Assembly: GCA_958510875.1 (NCBI GenBank) | Contig: OY294069.1 | Location: 177,488,868-177,552,867 of the forward strand | Reading direction: 5' to 3' | Source of the DNA: Endomychus coccineus | Lineage: Eukaryota; Arthropoda; Insecta; Coleoptera; Endomychidae | DNA length: 64,000 nt | Shown here: one piece after another, positions 34,441 through 45,216 of the stretch | Layout of the letters: each line of letters starts with the position of its first letter | Position numbering within the stretch: position 1 is the first letter of the stretch | The notes under the pieces: model-generated | The model's input: the letters and a program-made list of their open reading frames with translations, nothing else | What the model was told of the DNA's origin: nothing | Database searches by the model: none | Position numbers and translations under genes: made by a program

Positions 34441-34916
34441 TCGTTTTTCAGGGACTTTTCACATTGCCCTCGTAAATGTATTTGAAGATGCCTTGTTATA
34501 GCAAAACATGTGCATAATGAATAAAAATGAGAATCCAAAATAAAAGAAGAAACATGTGATTTGTTATTTACCAAACTTCCCTAATTTATATGCTTCCGGT
34601 AACAAATTAACAATGTTCAGAATATAACAATAAAATTCACCTCACTTTGTTTTAATTTGTGTGTTCTCCATTACAAATTAATTGATTGTAGAACTAGTTC
34701 TTTTGTGGTGATAATTCATCAAATTAATAGTCTACTTGTACGAAAACTAAACAATTAAATGAATTAGTGATGAAACAATGGTAGAACGGTCTAAACAGGT
34801 TCATTATTTTTTATAGCTCAAGCAGACTGATTCACAGAAGGACAACATCGTCTCACATATTTAATGCTACAGGCATCATATTTTCAAAATCGCATCATTA
34901 GAATCTAAGAAATGCT

Positions 34917-35320
34917 AAGAGATACAGGGTCGGTTGAATTATGGCAAAGTTGCCCAATTTGATACTCAAGAAAATACGTCTTACAAATTATTTGAAATGT
35001 TGAAATGTCATGTTTTGACGATCTCAGCTTTTGGCAAATTGATTATGAAAGCTTTGATAAATTAAGGTCCCGGACCTGATCCCTGCGGTACTCCTAGCGT
35101 TGTCAGAAGACAATGGATCATTATGAGATAGTGTCGTTTGTTTTAGAATATCTTATCCAATTACTTCAGAAAAAAATATGTTGACTTTATGAAATTTCGG
35201 TTTTTTCCGAATAGGTATATCCCAAAGTATTTGACATTGTTCTAATCCGAATACGGCAGTTTTTCGAGCATCAAATTGTGCAACATTGCCATGATTCAAC
35301 CGACCCTGTGTCTTTTACCA
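34917..35320. mobile_element. MITE-like element with long inverted ends
   Basis: The left end CAGGGTCGGTTGAATTATGG plus CAAAGTTGCCCAATTTGA (34,924-34,962) is matched by the complement of TCAAATTGTGCAACATTGCC plus ATGATTCAACCGACCCTG (35,272-35,311). The interior contains a scrap reading GVPQGSGPG on the - strand (35,065-35,095), an RT motif B. No clear target duplication was found. Confidence 0.75.
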
Positions 35321-37280
35321 TTTCCGAGATTCTAATGGTGAGGGTGCCCTTGCTTTCTGACCAACATTAGCTTAACTTGGAATAAATTATTCTATAAGTT
35401 AACTGATTTCATTTGATTAAAAAAGTAACTTTACAGGGGTATCTTATTTTGAGCTAGAGGCGAGCCCCGCTCTCCTAAATTTAGTTTCCGACAAAAATAG
35501 TTGAAAATTGAGTATAAAGGCAATTCATTTTTCATGGAAAATTCTCCACTCTAATCTAATTAAAGCATATCAACGAAAAAAAATTAACATTTCTAAAATA
35601 TTTCAGATTAAGCGCATTTTTTTTATGCTGTCTCCTATTTTTCTGTATCTTACTGTTCTGTCATTAAATTATGAATTATTAATGTTTAAGTTTACTTATA
35701 AATTTTCCAGTTCTTCAACATAAGTTTTAAATGAATGAAACAATTAAATAAATTACATGCAATGCAATGTCATCTGATTCAAATGAATAGTCTTCTTGAA
35801 CTGCTAATGAATTTCGTAGAAATTAATGGAACAATGCGTGTAATAACACAATGCACATAATTCATGTTGCTTGGGGAATCCTTATTATTGATATCCAGGT
35901 ATTTCAATAATAAAATTAATCTGGCAGCGGGTTTTACCTCCATGTACGTAAATGATCGTATAATATACTCATTACTTCAATTTGTTTGTGATATTCATGT
36001 ATACTGACTCATACATGATAATTATCATATGAATCAAATATAACTAGAATTTCCTTATTCCCTCCACATGTCCGTTTTCTTAGCCTGCATTTTGAGTCTT
36101 ATCGTCCTCCGTGACGTAAACTTAGATACACCACTTTACAGCTGAATCAAAATAAATGAAAATGGAGAGGCAGTAATGAAGGAGTAGCTCTAGTGAAAGA
36201 CACAACTAGCCTGTCATCTGGAAAAGTTCCTACGAGAGTTTTCTGTTGACGAATTGCTTACATGAAAGCAGTAGAATCAATTTCTCTTGCTATTGTCACC
36301 TTTTATTCTGAAGTAAAACAAGAATATCGATAGAAAATACGGTATTTGTCGATTCGAGTTCTGCTTCATGACAATATGTGACACCAAGGCTTGTTTCCCA
36401 CAGAAGAGCTATACGAAGGAAGACAGTCTCCAGAATTCTATACCTGAACTACTTAAATAAACCGATTCAATATCAAAGTTATTTATTTTGTTTCCTTTAT
36501 ACCTAAAAGCAAAACATCGGTTTTCAACATTCTCCTGAATTTCGACAATCGAATTTTCCTCAAACTCCCTTAATATGATTGTGATCATTATTAAAAACTT
36601 GGTCTTTATGAAAATTTTATTTCGATGGAACCATAGGCTTATTCAATCTCTCTCACGAATCTAAATAGGAAATATTCCTTCGCGTGATACCAATACGACT
36701 ACTTCAATGTGCCTGAGTAAATATTTGGTAATTTTTTTATCGTTGGGTAAATAGAGCTTATTCTTCTACTTACTCGGGCTGAATCTGTAAGAATCTAGGA
36801 ATCTGTATTTCACTTTGGTATTTTTCTCGGCAGAAATGTACTTTAACTTGTTGATCATTAACCTTTGAACCATGTGGTCAGAGCTTTATCAGGAAATGTG
36901 AATCATATCTCCTGAGTAGATGACAAATAACAGAAGCAATGTAAGAATCTTTATAATTCGAATTGCATGAATTGTGTGTTGCTCCTCAAAAAATTTCCAT
37001 GAAGTGACATTGATCGCGAACCCTGATTTCTATAAGATCTAAATCCATCGAACATAATGTAACATTGAGAAGCTTTAATATAGGAATTGTTTTCAGTAAT
37101 CGTGAGAGATACAGGTCTTCTGTCAGCAATTTGAGATCCATAGGCTCTAAAATGTATCTCAAACTTGCAAGTTCAGTCCGCATGGATCTAATAGTACTAA
37201 ATAAGAGTTCATTAATAGAACTATCCATCTAAGTGGCATATCCACTCATTTGTAATGATTATTGCGCGAATCATGAAAAT
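35321..37280. other. No gene identified
   Basis: AT-rich sequence with only short open frames, including 35,508-35,723 (+) and 37,228-36,986 (-). None is bounded by convincing splice sites or resembles a known family. This stretch lies downstream of the GPCR exons on the - strand, so a missing GPCR exon could be here, but none was recognised. Confidence 0.35.
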
Positions 37281-37284
37281 GTCA

Positions 37285-37860
37285 AAAATGTAAAGTCTTG
37301 GATCAATCCCCGAGTCCCCCCCGCTCTATGGTTAATACATCATAAAACTGTGAATCATTGTGAGATATTGTCCTTCCAACTGGCCCTGGGAAGGCTCAGC
37401 CTTTAGCGAATTGATCATTAAAAGTACGATAAATTAGTGTCCCGGAACTGATCCCTGAGTACCCCTATCTTTGTAGCCAACAAATCAGAAAAATATGGAT
37501 CATTATAAGATAGGGTCCTTACAACTAGGCTTTGGTCGTCATTCGTGAGTTTATCAGTCTAGCTCAGCTTTTGGCATATCAATCATTTGAATTACGATAA
37601 ATGAGGGTCCAGAACGGATCCCTGAGATACTCCTAGCTTTGTAGCAACAAGTCGGGAAACAATTGATGATTATGAAATATTTTCTTTCCAACTAGGCTTG
37701 GAAGAGATCAATCGTGGATTCGTGATCGTCTAGCACAGCTTTTGGCATTCTACCATTGATCGATTTGTTGTTCACTTCCTCTTCAGATCGGATATGTGAT
37801 TTCGTTCTTCCAACTACATTTTGGAGGGCCTCTATTGTGGATTTGATGACTTGGTAGGAA
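37285..37860 (-). repeat. Degenerate tandem repeat carrying reverse-transcriptase motif B
   Basis: About three copies spaced roughly 140-170 bp apart. Each has, on the + strand, a block like GTCCAGAACGGATCCCTGAG (37,607), GTCCCGGAACTGATCCCTGA (37,438) or a weaker one at 37,295. Each is followed by GGATCATTATGAGATA-like sequence and AACTAGGCTTGG-like sequence. On the - strand the best copy reads ATKLGVSQGSVLDP, i.e. the Jockey-type GVPQGSVLGP motif. The same unit occurs singly at 35,065. Confidence 0.55.
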
Positions 37861-38379
37861 AATTGACGAAATGGATTGCTTGGGAGAGTTCTCTCCTTAT
37901 GTGTGATGAATATATCTACTTATTTAAAATATACAACATCAGTTTGACTCCAATGGGATTGATAGAAGCTCATGTTTGCCTAGAGGACTGGTATGTATAA
38001 TTGCAATGTTAATTAATGATCTCTTCTCGTGTTATGTAAATCGTATACAGATGAAGGAACACGCCTTCGGGCACACGGGAAGTAACTCGTCTGATAACCA
38101 CAACGGATACGTTACGAACATCGCTGAATAAATACTTAACGTTTAATTAAACCTGGAGCATTTTCTCCACGTGTACAATTCACGTTTTTGTTGAATATTT
38201 ATACAATAAACGCGTCACATTATTCCAATTAGCTGCTGTTAGATTTGCCTCAAAGGATTATGTCACTAGTTGAGCAAGTTAATTCGAGAGAATTGAAATT
38301 AACCATGTGCATCTTTCTAGAATACTCTCTGATCCGAACCGCGGGAAATGACAACGTTGTTTGTGAGAGTTTTCTCATT

Positions 38380-38720
38380 TATCGCGGAAGTATCTATGAA
38401 TGAAAATGTTGCCACTTCCACAGCTTTGCAGATGATGGTACACTCCATACCGTTTTCCAATTAGAGACCCTATATCACCACATGAAGCAAGAGGAGCGAG
38501 ACAGTGACAGGTTGATGTAATTAATGGAGATTTGGCAACGATTTTGAAGTGGGGATTTGATATAAATTCGCAGAGTTAAATGCAACCAAAACTCAAGCTT
38601 GGATCTTCTCCAGGGAAGCTGATCACACAATCCTCAATATGACGATGTCAGGTACAACTATTCCTAATAAGTCTTCCATATCCATGCTCGGGATTACCAC
38701 CAACAGCACCCTCTCATGGG
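38380..38720 (+). pseudogene. Non-LTR reverse transcriptase fragment
   Basis: The + strand in shifting frames gives HSFADDGTLHTVF (motif C, F-ADD), then KTQAWIFSRKADHTILNMTM and SISMLGITTNSTLSWDG. The same family appears at 41.58-42.4 kb (RKADTAIPNMTM, SISMLGISTNSTLLWDG) and on the - strand near 55.1-55.7 kb. It joins directly at about 38,720 to a different RT fragment. Confidence 0.65.
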
Positions 38721-38900
38721 ATGGATGGAACTGTACAGTTTGCCGATGACAACTTGATAGTCATACAAGGCAACACTATGTACCAACTTAAATATGATAT
38801 GCAGGACAATATACTAAAAATGCAACAGTGTTTTACAGATAACTATATGAAATTGAACGTAGACGAAACGAAAATAATTACTTTTGTTTCTGACCGAGAT
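38721..38900 (+). pseudogene. Second RT fragment, 5' part before a nested insertion
   Basis: The frame from 38,721 reads VQFADDNLIVIQGNTMYQLK, then MQQCFTDNYMKLNVDETK and IITFVSDRD. This is the catalytic FADD motif C and the following LN--KT-- block. The continuation (SLIEVEVHN, LGLEIDSKLNWKAHVHRLAP) is found about 930 bp away at 39,828-40,037, so an insertion separates the two parts of one ancestral frame. Confidence 0.7.
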
Positions 38901-39827
38901 ATTATAAGCTTATATCGTCATAGTTACGCTATCAATAATGAGGGTCATAACTCCCTTGGCACATTATAGATTCTATAATTCCCTCTACCTTTCACAAGTA
39001 AAAATAAAATAAGAAATGCTAATATATATATATATATATACATATTTATAAATCTGATGACATCTTTAGGAGATAAAACATCGGACTTTTTCGGCTTATA
39101 ACTCTTACTCTTCCGTTTCAAAAAAGCCTTTAGTTCATTGAACTTGGTGATATCTCGTTTCTCATGTATAGTCACCAACGATTTTAGCATTGACCATTTA
39201 GGCCATAAAGAATTCGGACTATACGTTTCTGACTGTAACGAAGAAACACAATTACTACCAAATCTACCGAAAAACATAGAAAATTCCTTACCTGTTCTTG
39301 AAAATATGCCAGAAATACAGTTTCAGTGACATCTTTTGGCATAACGTTTTTCCGTGTCAGCCACTCCAAATATATTTTATATTCTTTTTTGTATACGGCT
39401 TGACTTTTCGATGGAAATAATGATTCGATTCTCTTGCTTTTTCAGCATTTTTCAAAACATCCTCCATTATATTTGGGGTAGAAAACACGTTTTTAACGCA
39501 AACACAACTTGATAATAAAGCTTTGTTTGTAAACAAGTAACATAGCAACAACCTAGCAACAACAAAACTCCTATAATCAACGGTACCTGATTCAAATATA
39601 GCGGGAAGGTAATGAATTGGTGCATTTATTCCGTTTCAAAAATGAACAAAATTTTATTGAAATCGGTCAGAAATAAAATTATCTATGTACCACGGGAATT
39701 AATGAGCCTTAATAACCTCAGGCAATTGCTGTCCCTCGGGCCAGAGGCCCTCGGGACGCAAACTTTGCCATCGGTAATTAAGGCCCGTATAATTCCCTTG
39801 ATACATAAATAACTATTTCAGGTAAGG
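38901..39827 (-). mobile_element. Crypton-like (tyrosine recombinase) element fragment, nested in an RT
   Basis: Three overlapping - strand frames (39,551-39,357; 39,369-39,184; 39,277-38,945) form one broken protein: MEDVLKNAEKARESNHY, then EWLTRKNVMPKDVTETVFLA, then NSLWPKWSMLKSLVTI and FLKRKSKSYKPKKSDVLSPK with DVIRFI. The WS-MLKS...FLK-KS--Y-PKKS-V block is what I recall from the N-terminal, SAM-like part of Crypton-type tyrosine-recombinase elements in animals. The catalytic R...HxR...Y half is absent. The end near 39,680-39,795 is a palindrome. Tyrosine-recombinase elements leave no target duplication; boundaries are approximate. Confidence 0.55.
39680..39796. repeat. About 110-bp imperfect hairpin at the end of the Crypton-like element
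   Basis: GGGAATTAATGAGCCTTAAT, GGCAATTGCTGTCCCTCGGG and CC on the left pair with GGCCCTCGGGACGCAAACTT, TGCCATCGGTAATTAAGGC and GTATAATTCCC on the right. The loop is only two bases. Such a terminal hairpin may be a recombinase recognition structure. Confidence 0.75.
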
Positions 39828-40050
39828 AATTATCATTGATAGAAGTAGAAGTTCATAATGCAACAATTAGTTCTACGAGCACAACCAAATTCTTAGGTTT
39901 AGAAATAGATTCAAAGTTAAATTGGAAAGCACATGTCCACCGGCTAGCTCCAAAACTTAGTAGTTTCTATTGTGTAGCACACACTATCAATAAATTGAAA
40001 TATTATGGGTTCGGAAACAATATCATATTATTAATGTAGTTCTATCTGAC
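39828..40050 (+). pseudogene. Second RT fragment, 3' part after the nested insertion
   Basis: ELSLIEVEVHNATISSTSTT, KFLGLEIDSKLNWKAHVHRL and APKLSSFYCV follow on from the FADD-containing part at 38,721-38,900. The LGL-ID-KLNWK-H motif is the RT thumb region. The frame then breaks. Confidence 0.7.
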
Positions 40051-40267
40051 AGGAACGATGTTTCAGTTTGCAAGAATAAGTCAAATTTCAAAGTACCGAA
40101 AATAGGCATACCACGAGGGTCTGTTCTTGGACCCATTTTATCATCAATGTATATTAAACGATAGTCATAACTGTGCAGATGAATTTCATTCAATTTGATG
40201 ATTCAATATATTATGACACAAACTCTTCTGTGGAGAGCGTAAGGAATAAATCCTCTCAAAATCTCCT

Positions 40268-41103
40268 CAAAATCTCTTATTCACCCCTAACCTCTAAATT
40301 AACCCTATTTTCACCATTTTTTCTAAGATAACTTTGAATTTATGAAAAAATGTGTTTTTCGGGTGGCTGAACATGAATCCGAAGTCATTTTCCCAGAAAA
40401 CTTATTCGATGGGCTGAAAATAAGGAAAATTTCGTAATTTTCATACAAAATTGCTCATTTTTCACGCGATTATCGTTTTATACATAAAACATTTTAACAG
40501 TCGCGTGTTTCGATCCAAAGTAGACTGTAACTCAGAAAATCTTTCCAAGTCATTGAAATTATCGTCTGGTAAGTCCTTATAGGGGTTTTTGCGGTCGCTG
40601 ATTACGAATTAGATGATTAAAAAAATTGAATGATATCATTTTTCGGAAAAACAAAGAAAATGTTCTATTTAATTTTTATTTTTTCAAATGTAATTTTTTG
40701 AGTTCAGTGTTGTATTAACATATGTGATGTGTTTTCGATGTGCATGTTGAATTAGTAAAATTAAAAGTAATATAAAAAACAACTGTTTAAAAATTCCGGA
40801 AAAATAAGAGAATACGCTATTTTCTATGACGCGGAAAGATTTTCTTTTCAGGTTTCCCACAGTTTTCCGAGTTTCATTCTACTTTGAATCGAAATACGCG
40901 ACTGTCAACATCTCATCTCATCAAAAATGAGCAATTTCGTTTGAAAATGACGAAATTCCGCCCATTGAATGAGTTTTCCAGGAGAATAACCTCGGATTCA
41001 TGTTCAGCGACCAAAAAAACCCATTCTTTTATGAATAGAAAGTTATCTTGAAAAAGAGAATGAAAATAGGGTTAATTTAGAGTTTAGGGGTTAATGGGAG
41101 GCC
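40268..41103. repeat. About 0.83-kb foldback (long imperfect palindrome)
   Basis: The outer ends CCCCTAACCTCTAAATTAAC and CCTATTTTC (40,284) are matched by the complement of GAAAATAGGGTTAATTTAGA with TTAGGGG (41,062). Inner blocks include GTGGCTGAACATGAATCCGA against CGGATTCATGTTCAGCGACC, and CAGTCGCGTGTTTCGATCCA against GAATCGAAATACGCGACTG. An extra GCGGTCGCTGATTACGAATT is at 40,591. It has no coding capacity. Confidence 0.85.
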
Positions 41104-42420
41104 GTGTCCACTTGACACAACCCTTATAAATGATTCAAATCGGCCACAGAACATTATGCAAAAAGAATTTTTTTGATACGACCTTTTGCTTTTTTTAGAG
41201 AGTTCCCCAGCTTATCGACTTGACTAACAGATTCGATCTGTAGATCTGTTCACATGTTTGGAGTTCGGCTCCAGAATATTCGCTGAAGTTCTTCGATCGT
41301 ATCCAGAGGAGGAGAGCTATTCGTACTTTCAATTGACACTGTTAAAACTATGTCTTAGCTATTTATGTGTTTGGATTCTTATTTTATTTCTCTGTTAATT
41401 GATACTATTTACTCCTATCGCTCAGAAACAATTCTTAAAGAATTCAATGAGCCTATTCTCATTTATTCACAAGCATATTGTATTTATTATTATATTTTTT
41501 GTATTATTTCATATTGCTGTATAGTCTTGTTTGAATAAATTATTATAATTATTAATGATGTTTCACACTTACGAATTCTCTCTAGAACGTCGTGGAAAGG
41601 CAGGCGATATCTCCTTCTTCTATAGATATTTCCATGGTAGGTTTTCATCTATTATTTCACCATTATAGATTAAAGATAGGCGGACTAGACGAGCTCAAGC
41701 TAGTTGATTTTAAAATAGGGATCTGATAATCTAGAGAATTGAATGTAACAAAAACTCAAGCTAATATCCTCTCTAGGAAGGCGGATACCGCAATCCCAAA
41801 TATGACGATGGTAAGTACAACTATTCCTATGTAGTATTCCATATCCATGCTCGGGATCAGCACCAACAGCACCCTTTTATGGGATGGATGATCATGTGAT
41901 GTCCATTGCGAAAACCGCTCAACAAAAACGTGGTTTTCGTGCCAAAACCTATTTTACATCTCAACAGCTTCTCATAATCTACAAAGCACAGGTTCGATCT
42001 GTCCTGGAGTACTGATCTCATGTTGGGAGTTCAGCTCCCAAACATACGATGAAGCTCTTGCATTCTCTCCAGAAGAGAGCTATCCGTCTGGTTGATGATG
42101 TTACACTTACGAATTCATTGACCTCTCTAGAACATCTTAGAAATGGGGATGATCTCTCTTTTTTCTATGGATATTTCCAAAGTCGATCAGAAATATCGTC
42201 TATTTTTTCACCATGAGAGACTCCAAGTAGGCGGACAAGACGATCTCCAGCTTCATTGTCAAGCTCGAGACCTGCCCGACTTCTTCCTACAAGACAACAT
42301 TTTTCTATCCAAAGGCGAAGTTGTGGAGCTCTTGCCTAGCGAGGTCTTCCCTCATGTCTAAAACCTCCAAACCTTCGGAAAATTCGACCGCTTGCTCACA
42401 CGATGTTCTTTGAAAACTAT
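41104..42420 (+). pseudogene. Non-LTR retrotransposon C-terminal pieces (two copies)
   Basis: 41,104-41,560 is a 3' end: a CPEEESYSYFQLTL-like remnant and a non-coding tail ending AATAAATTATTATAATTATT. From 41,575 a second piece reads LERRGKAGDISFFYRYFHG, RKADTAIPNMTMV and SISMLGISTNSTLLWDG. Then LTSLEHLRNGDDLSFFYGYF, SRSEISSIFSP and a C-terminal FFYPKAKLWSS follow. These blocks are the end of the RT ORF of the family also found at 38.4 kb and 55.1 kb. Multiple stops are present. Confidence 0.6.
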
Positions 42421-43429
42421 AGGTTTTCCTCTCCTGTAGTCAAAGTAAAGAAAAACAAACTGTTGAAATTAAAGGAAGATAGCGCGGCACTTATTTCGGA
42501 AATCTGATCAAATGAAGTGGTTTCCCATTAATTCCCCAACAATGACGTCATTCATAATTTAACGCCGACAGCTTATACCGTAGCATCGAAACTAATGAAG
42601 TTAGGCTTGGCAATGGGCAGATGACCAAACACTAATCATCGAATGAACTGGAAAATGAGAAAACTAAGTCACCATTCCAAAAGATATTTGAAAAATAGAA
42701 CACAAAGTAACAAGTCTACAACCATACAAAATCTTAACAAGTTGGCATGGTGCATCGAAAACTAATATGATGCTCATCCACCTCTTTCTCGCATAAATAA
42801 AAATGAGCTCCAAAATTATCAACACGGATAGAATGAAACATAACGTTGAACTATATATACGTAATTATGATTTATTACGTCAAACACAGATTAAAATTTA
42901 TCCTTACTAGATTTTCTAGAGTGTATTCGAATGCCTTCCTAACTAAACTTAATTACACTAAATTGCTTGTTGAATTCTATTTCGTATGGATACATTTCTT
43001 CAAATTTCATGTTAGGAATGTTAAAGACCTTGTTATCGAGTGCTACTGGATAAGCGGAATGCTTATGATAGCTGGAATTTCAACAGAAGATATAACAAAC
43101 CGATCAGATTCAACTTAAGATACCTCTACTATTACGCATTTCTGTTATCGCACCATCTGTAAGTATTCAGCAATTGACCTTGAATAACTCAAAATTTCCT
43201 CGTTTAAGTGATAAGCTAACATTTCAAAGTCATCTACGATGTTTCTTGCATTTTAATACTTAGATCTGCTACAGTGGCCTTTCATCGGAAAAGCTTGGTG
43301 GTATCCAAAAAGCATAATAATAATGAAAATACTATTATTTATTAATTTCCATTCCTAATGAATTTCTTAAATCTTTCTTAGAATCTGACCCTAGATTATC
43401 AGTACAAAATGACATGAATGAATTAAATA

Positions 43430-43745
43430 TAAAAATTCTCGGGAAATAGGTTACATTAACACTTTGTTTTATATTTTCGTCTTTACGTACGTTTCGGTCT
43501 CACGATCATCATCAGAAGACTTATTATGTCAAAAAGGTTTTTTTTAAACTAATTATAGCACAAGCGTCCATATCGCACAAATTTCAGTCAAAAATGCCCA
43601 CGCCGTCGAAACGAACAGAACCACGAGTAATTGACACATGACTCCGTATATTGTAAGGCGACTGTTATTCTCGGCGACGGCGACGTGGGCATTTATTTCC
43701 CGAGAATTTATTATAATTCTTATCTGGCTCAGGAATCATTAATAA
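43430..43745. repeat. Solo PLE terminal repeat
   Basis: Runs from TTCTCGGGAAATAGGTTACA through CGTCTTTACGTACGTTTCGG, CACAAGCGTCCATATCGCAC and CCGTCGAAACGAACAGAACC to TTTCCCGAGAATTTATTATA. The same order is seen in the arms of the PLE at 50.4-52.1 kb. No ORF lies between or beside, so it is a solo or recombined terminus. Confidence 0.75.
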
Positions 43746-44119
43746 TTAGTCCGGATTATCGAGATCGCACTGTATATATAAGTATATAGATATGAAAATA
43801 AGGGAAATAAGGTGATTAGAAGAAAATGACTTGCTATTCAAATCTTGTCTTGATATAAGTCGCCCACAAGACGGCTCCGATAATTCTTAAAGTTGCAATG
43901 TAACATAATTGTCGCGTGGTTATCGCACAGCAACTCTTTTCAGAAGTCTTCATATTGATTCTGGATCGGAGTGTTGCGTCGAACTAAGACTCTAGTGAAA
44001 TCCCCAGCTTAGTTTGTTCTCTTATTTGACTAGTATTCATAGATATGTCATCATACCGATTCATATAATAGTGTAATAATTGATATCATGCATTGTATGA
44101 TTACAAACTATAGACTCAC

Positions 44120-44362
44120 CTGATATCTGTCCAAAGCTATCGCGGTGATTGAAATGGTCGAAACGAAGGTACTCATTGCTTGCAAAGTTCCAATTATTTT
44201 GCAGATGAATTCATTATTGCCCAGAGGAAAGTACTTGGTTAGTATCTCCATGAGGGTGAGAGGCATGGTGATGGTACATAACAACAGATCGGAAACGGCC
44301 AAGTTCAATATGAACATGTTCCTCGGCGTACGCATTGCCGGTTTTCTTACCACGGAAATAAT
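44120..44362 (-). CDS. NPF-receptor-like GPCR, internal exon (TM2-TM3, DRY)
   Basis: Class A peptide GPCR. The exon starts after TTTTGTTACAG (acceptor ending at 44,363) and ends at a CAG/GTGAGT donor, exactly 81 codons in phase 0. It encodes IISVVRKPAMRTPRNMF, the TM2 block ILNLAVSDLLLCTITMPLTL, the Cys of the extracellular disulfide (FICK), and TM3 with STISITAIALDRYQ. LAVSDLL with the TM2 Asp, MPLTLMEIL, and DRYQ instead of DRYL match the insect neuropeptide F receptor group. It joins exon 58,676-58,500 in frame to give GNTLV-IISVVRKP, the normal end of TM1. Later exons (TM4-TM7) were not found. Confidence 0.88.
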
Positions 44363-44394
44363 CTGTAACAAAAATGACAAAGGCAATGTCACAT

Positions 44395-45215
44395 ACGTTC
44401 AAAAGCAATAGATAACAAAAGCTACAATATTTATAATTGGCAATTTCTCGTATCTGTTACGATCTCACATTACTTCTTTCGAGTATAGAAAGAAATGTAT
44501 TGATTCTAATTACAATAGTTTATATCCTTGAAGTCGACAAACAAGCCCTTAGGGCGGATTAGGTATAACATTTTCAGAGCTAATAAATATTTACTGTGAA
44601 AAGCATTGAAAATGATGTTTAGATTTGGCGTTTCAATAAAGACGACAGGGTTCCTGTATCTTATTACGATATTTATTATGTTCATCAAAGGACTATATCG
44701 AATACTGCATTTCAAGAGTTTTCATGTGACAATTCACCATTTTCCGCGAGCGCTGAAATGGTTCTTGGATATTGTAGGGTCTGTAAGAAGCCCCTTGGAG
44801 AACGGACTCCTTATTGCAATACGTCCAAGTTCCAACATTCCAAATTCTTAGCATCAACTTCTTCCCTGAAGAGTGGTTAGCAGATGTCAGAATGATTTAA
44901 TTAAATTTGAATACCCTAGAAATTCAATGGGTTCAAATCCACTGGGTTACCATCGTCAAACCAGGAAAATTTCATATATTCGTTGTGAACCTAAATTTTA
45001 AAGTTCAGAGATACAGAAACAGTTCTAACACCTGTAATTCTACCTACATTTACGAGAGGCACCACTATCATCAACAAATAGTATCCTCAACAATGTATTA
45101 CGAAGAGAACGTGAAACAGGAAAGTCACATCTACTTATCACTGATGCCGCTATAGACAGAGTTTATGCTGTTTTATGACTGAGAGTCAATACAATTGCAA
45201 GTACACTGAGTTGAC
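44395..45215. other. Intronic sequence of the GPCR, no exon seen
   Basis: Lies between the GPCR internal exon and the minisatellite. Open frames at 44,606-44,851 and 44,907-45,155 (+) show no family resemblance and no splice context. A tRNA-like B box (GGTTCAAATCC) at about 44,929 lacks a matching fold. Confidence 0.4.
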
Positions 45216-45216
45216 T

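Noticed and set aside
36986..37228. Candidate missing exon of the - strand GPCR
   Set aside because: The translation lacks transmembrane character and the TM4-TM7 motifs (no W-P in TM4, no CWxP, no NPxxY).
39019..39040. Short TA dinucleotide run
   Set aside because: Ordinary microsatellite inside the Crypton-like fragment; nothing further to say.
42846..43118. 90-codon open frame in AT-rich DNA
   Set aside because: Composition-driven hydrophobic translation without motif or splice context.
44870..44945. tRNA-like B box GGTTCAAATCC
   Set aside because: No acceptor stem, and no A box at the right distance that folds into a cloverleaf.
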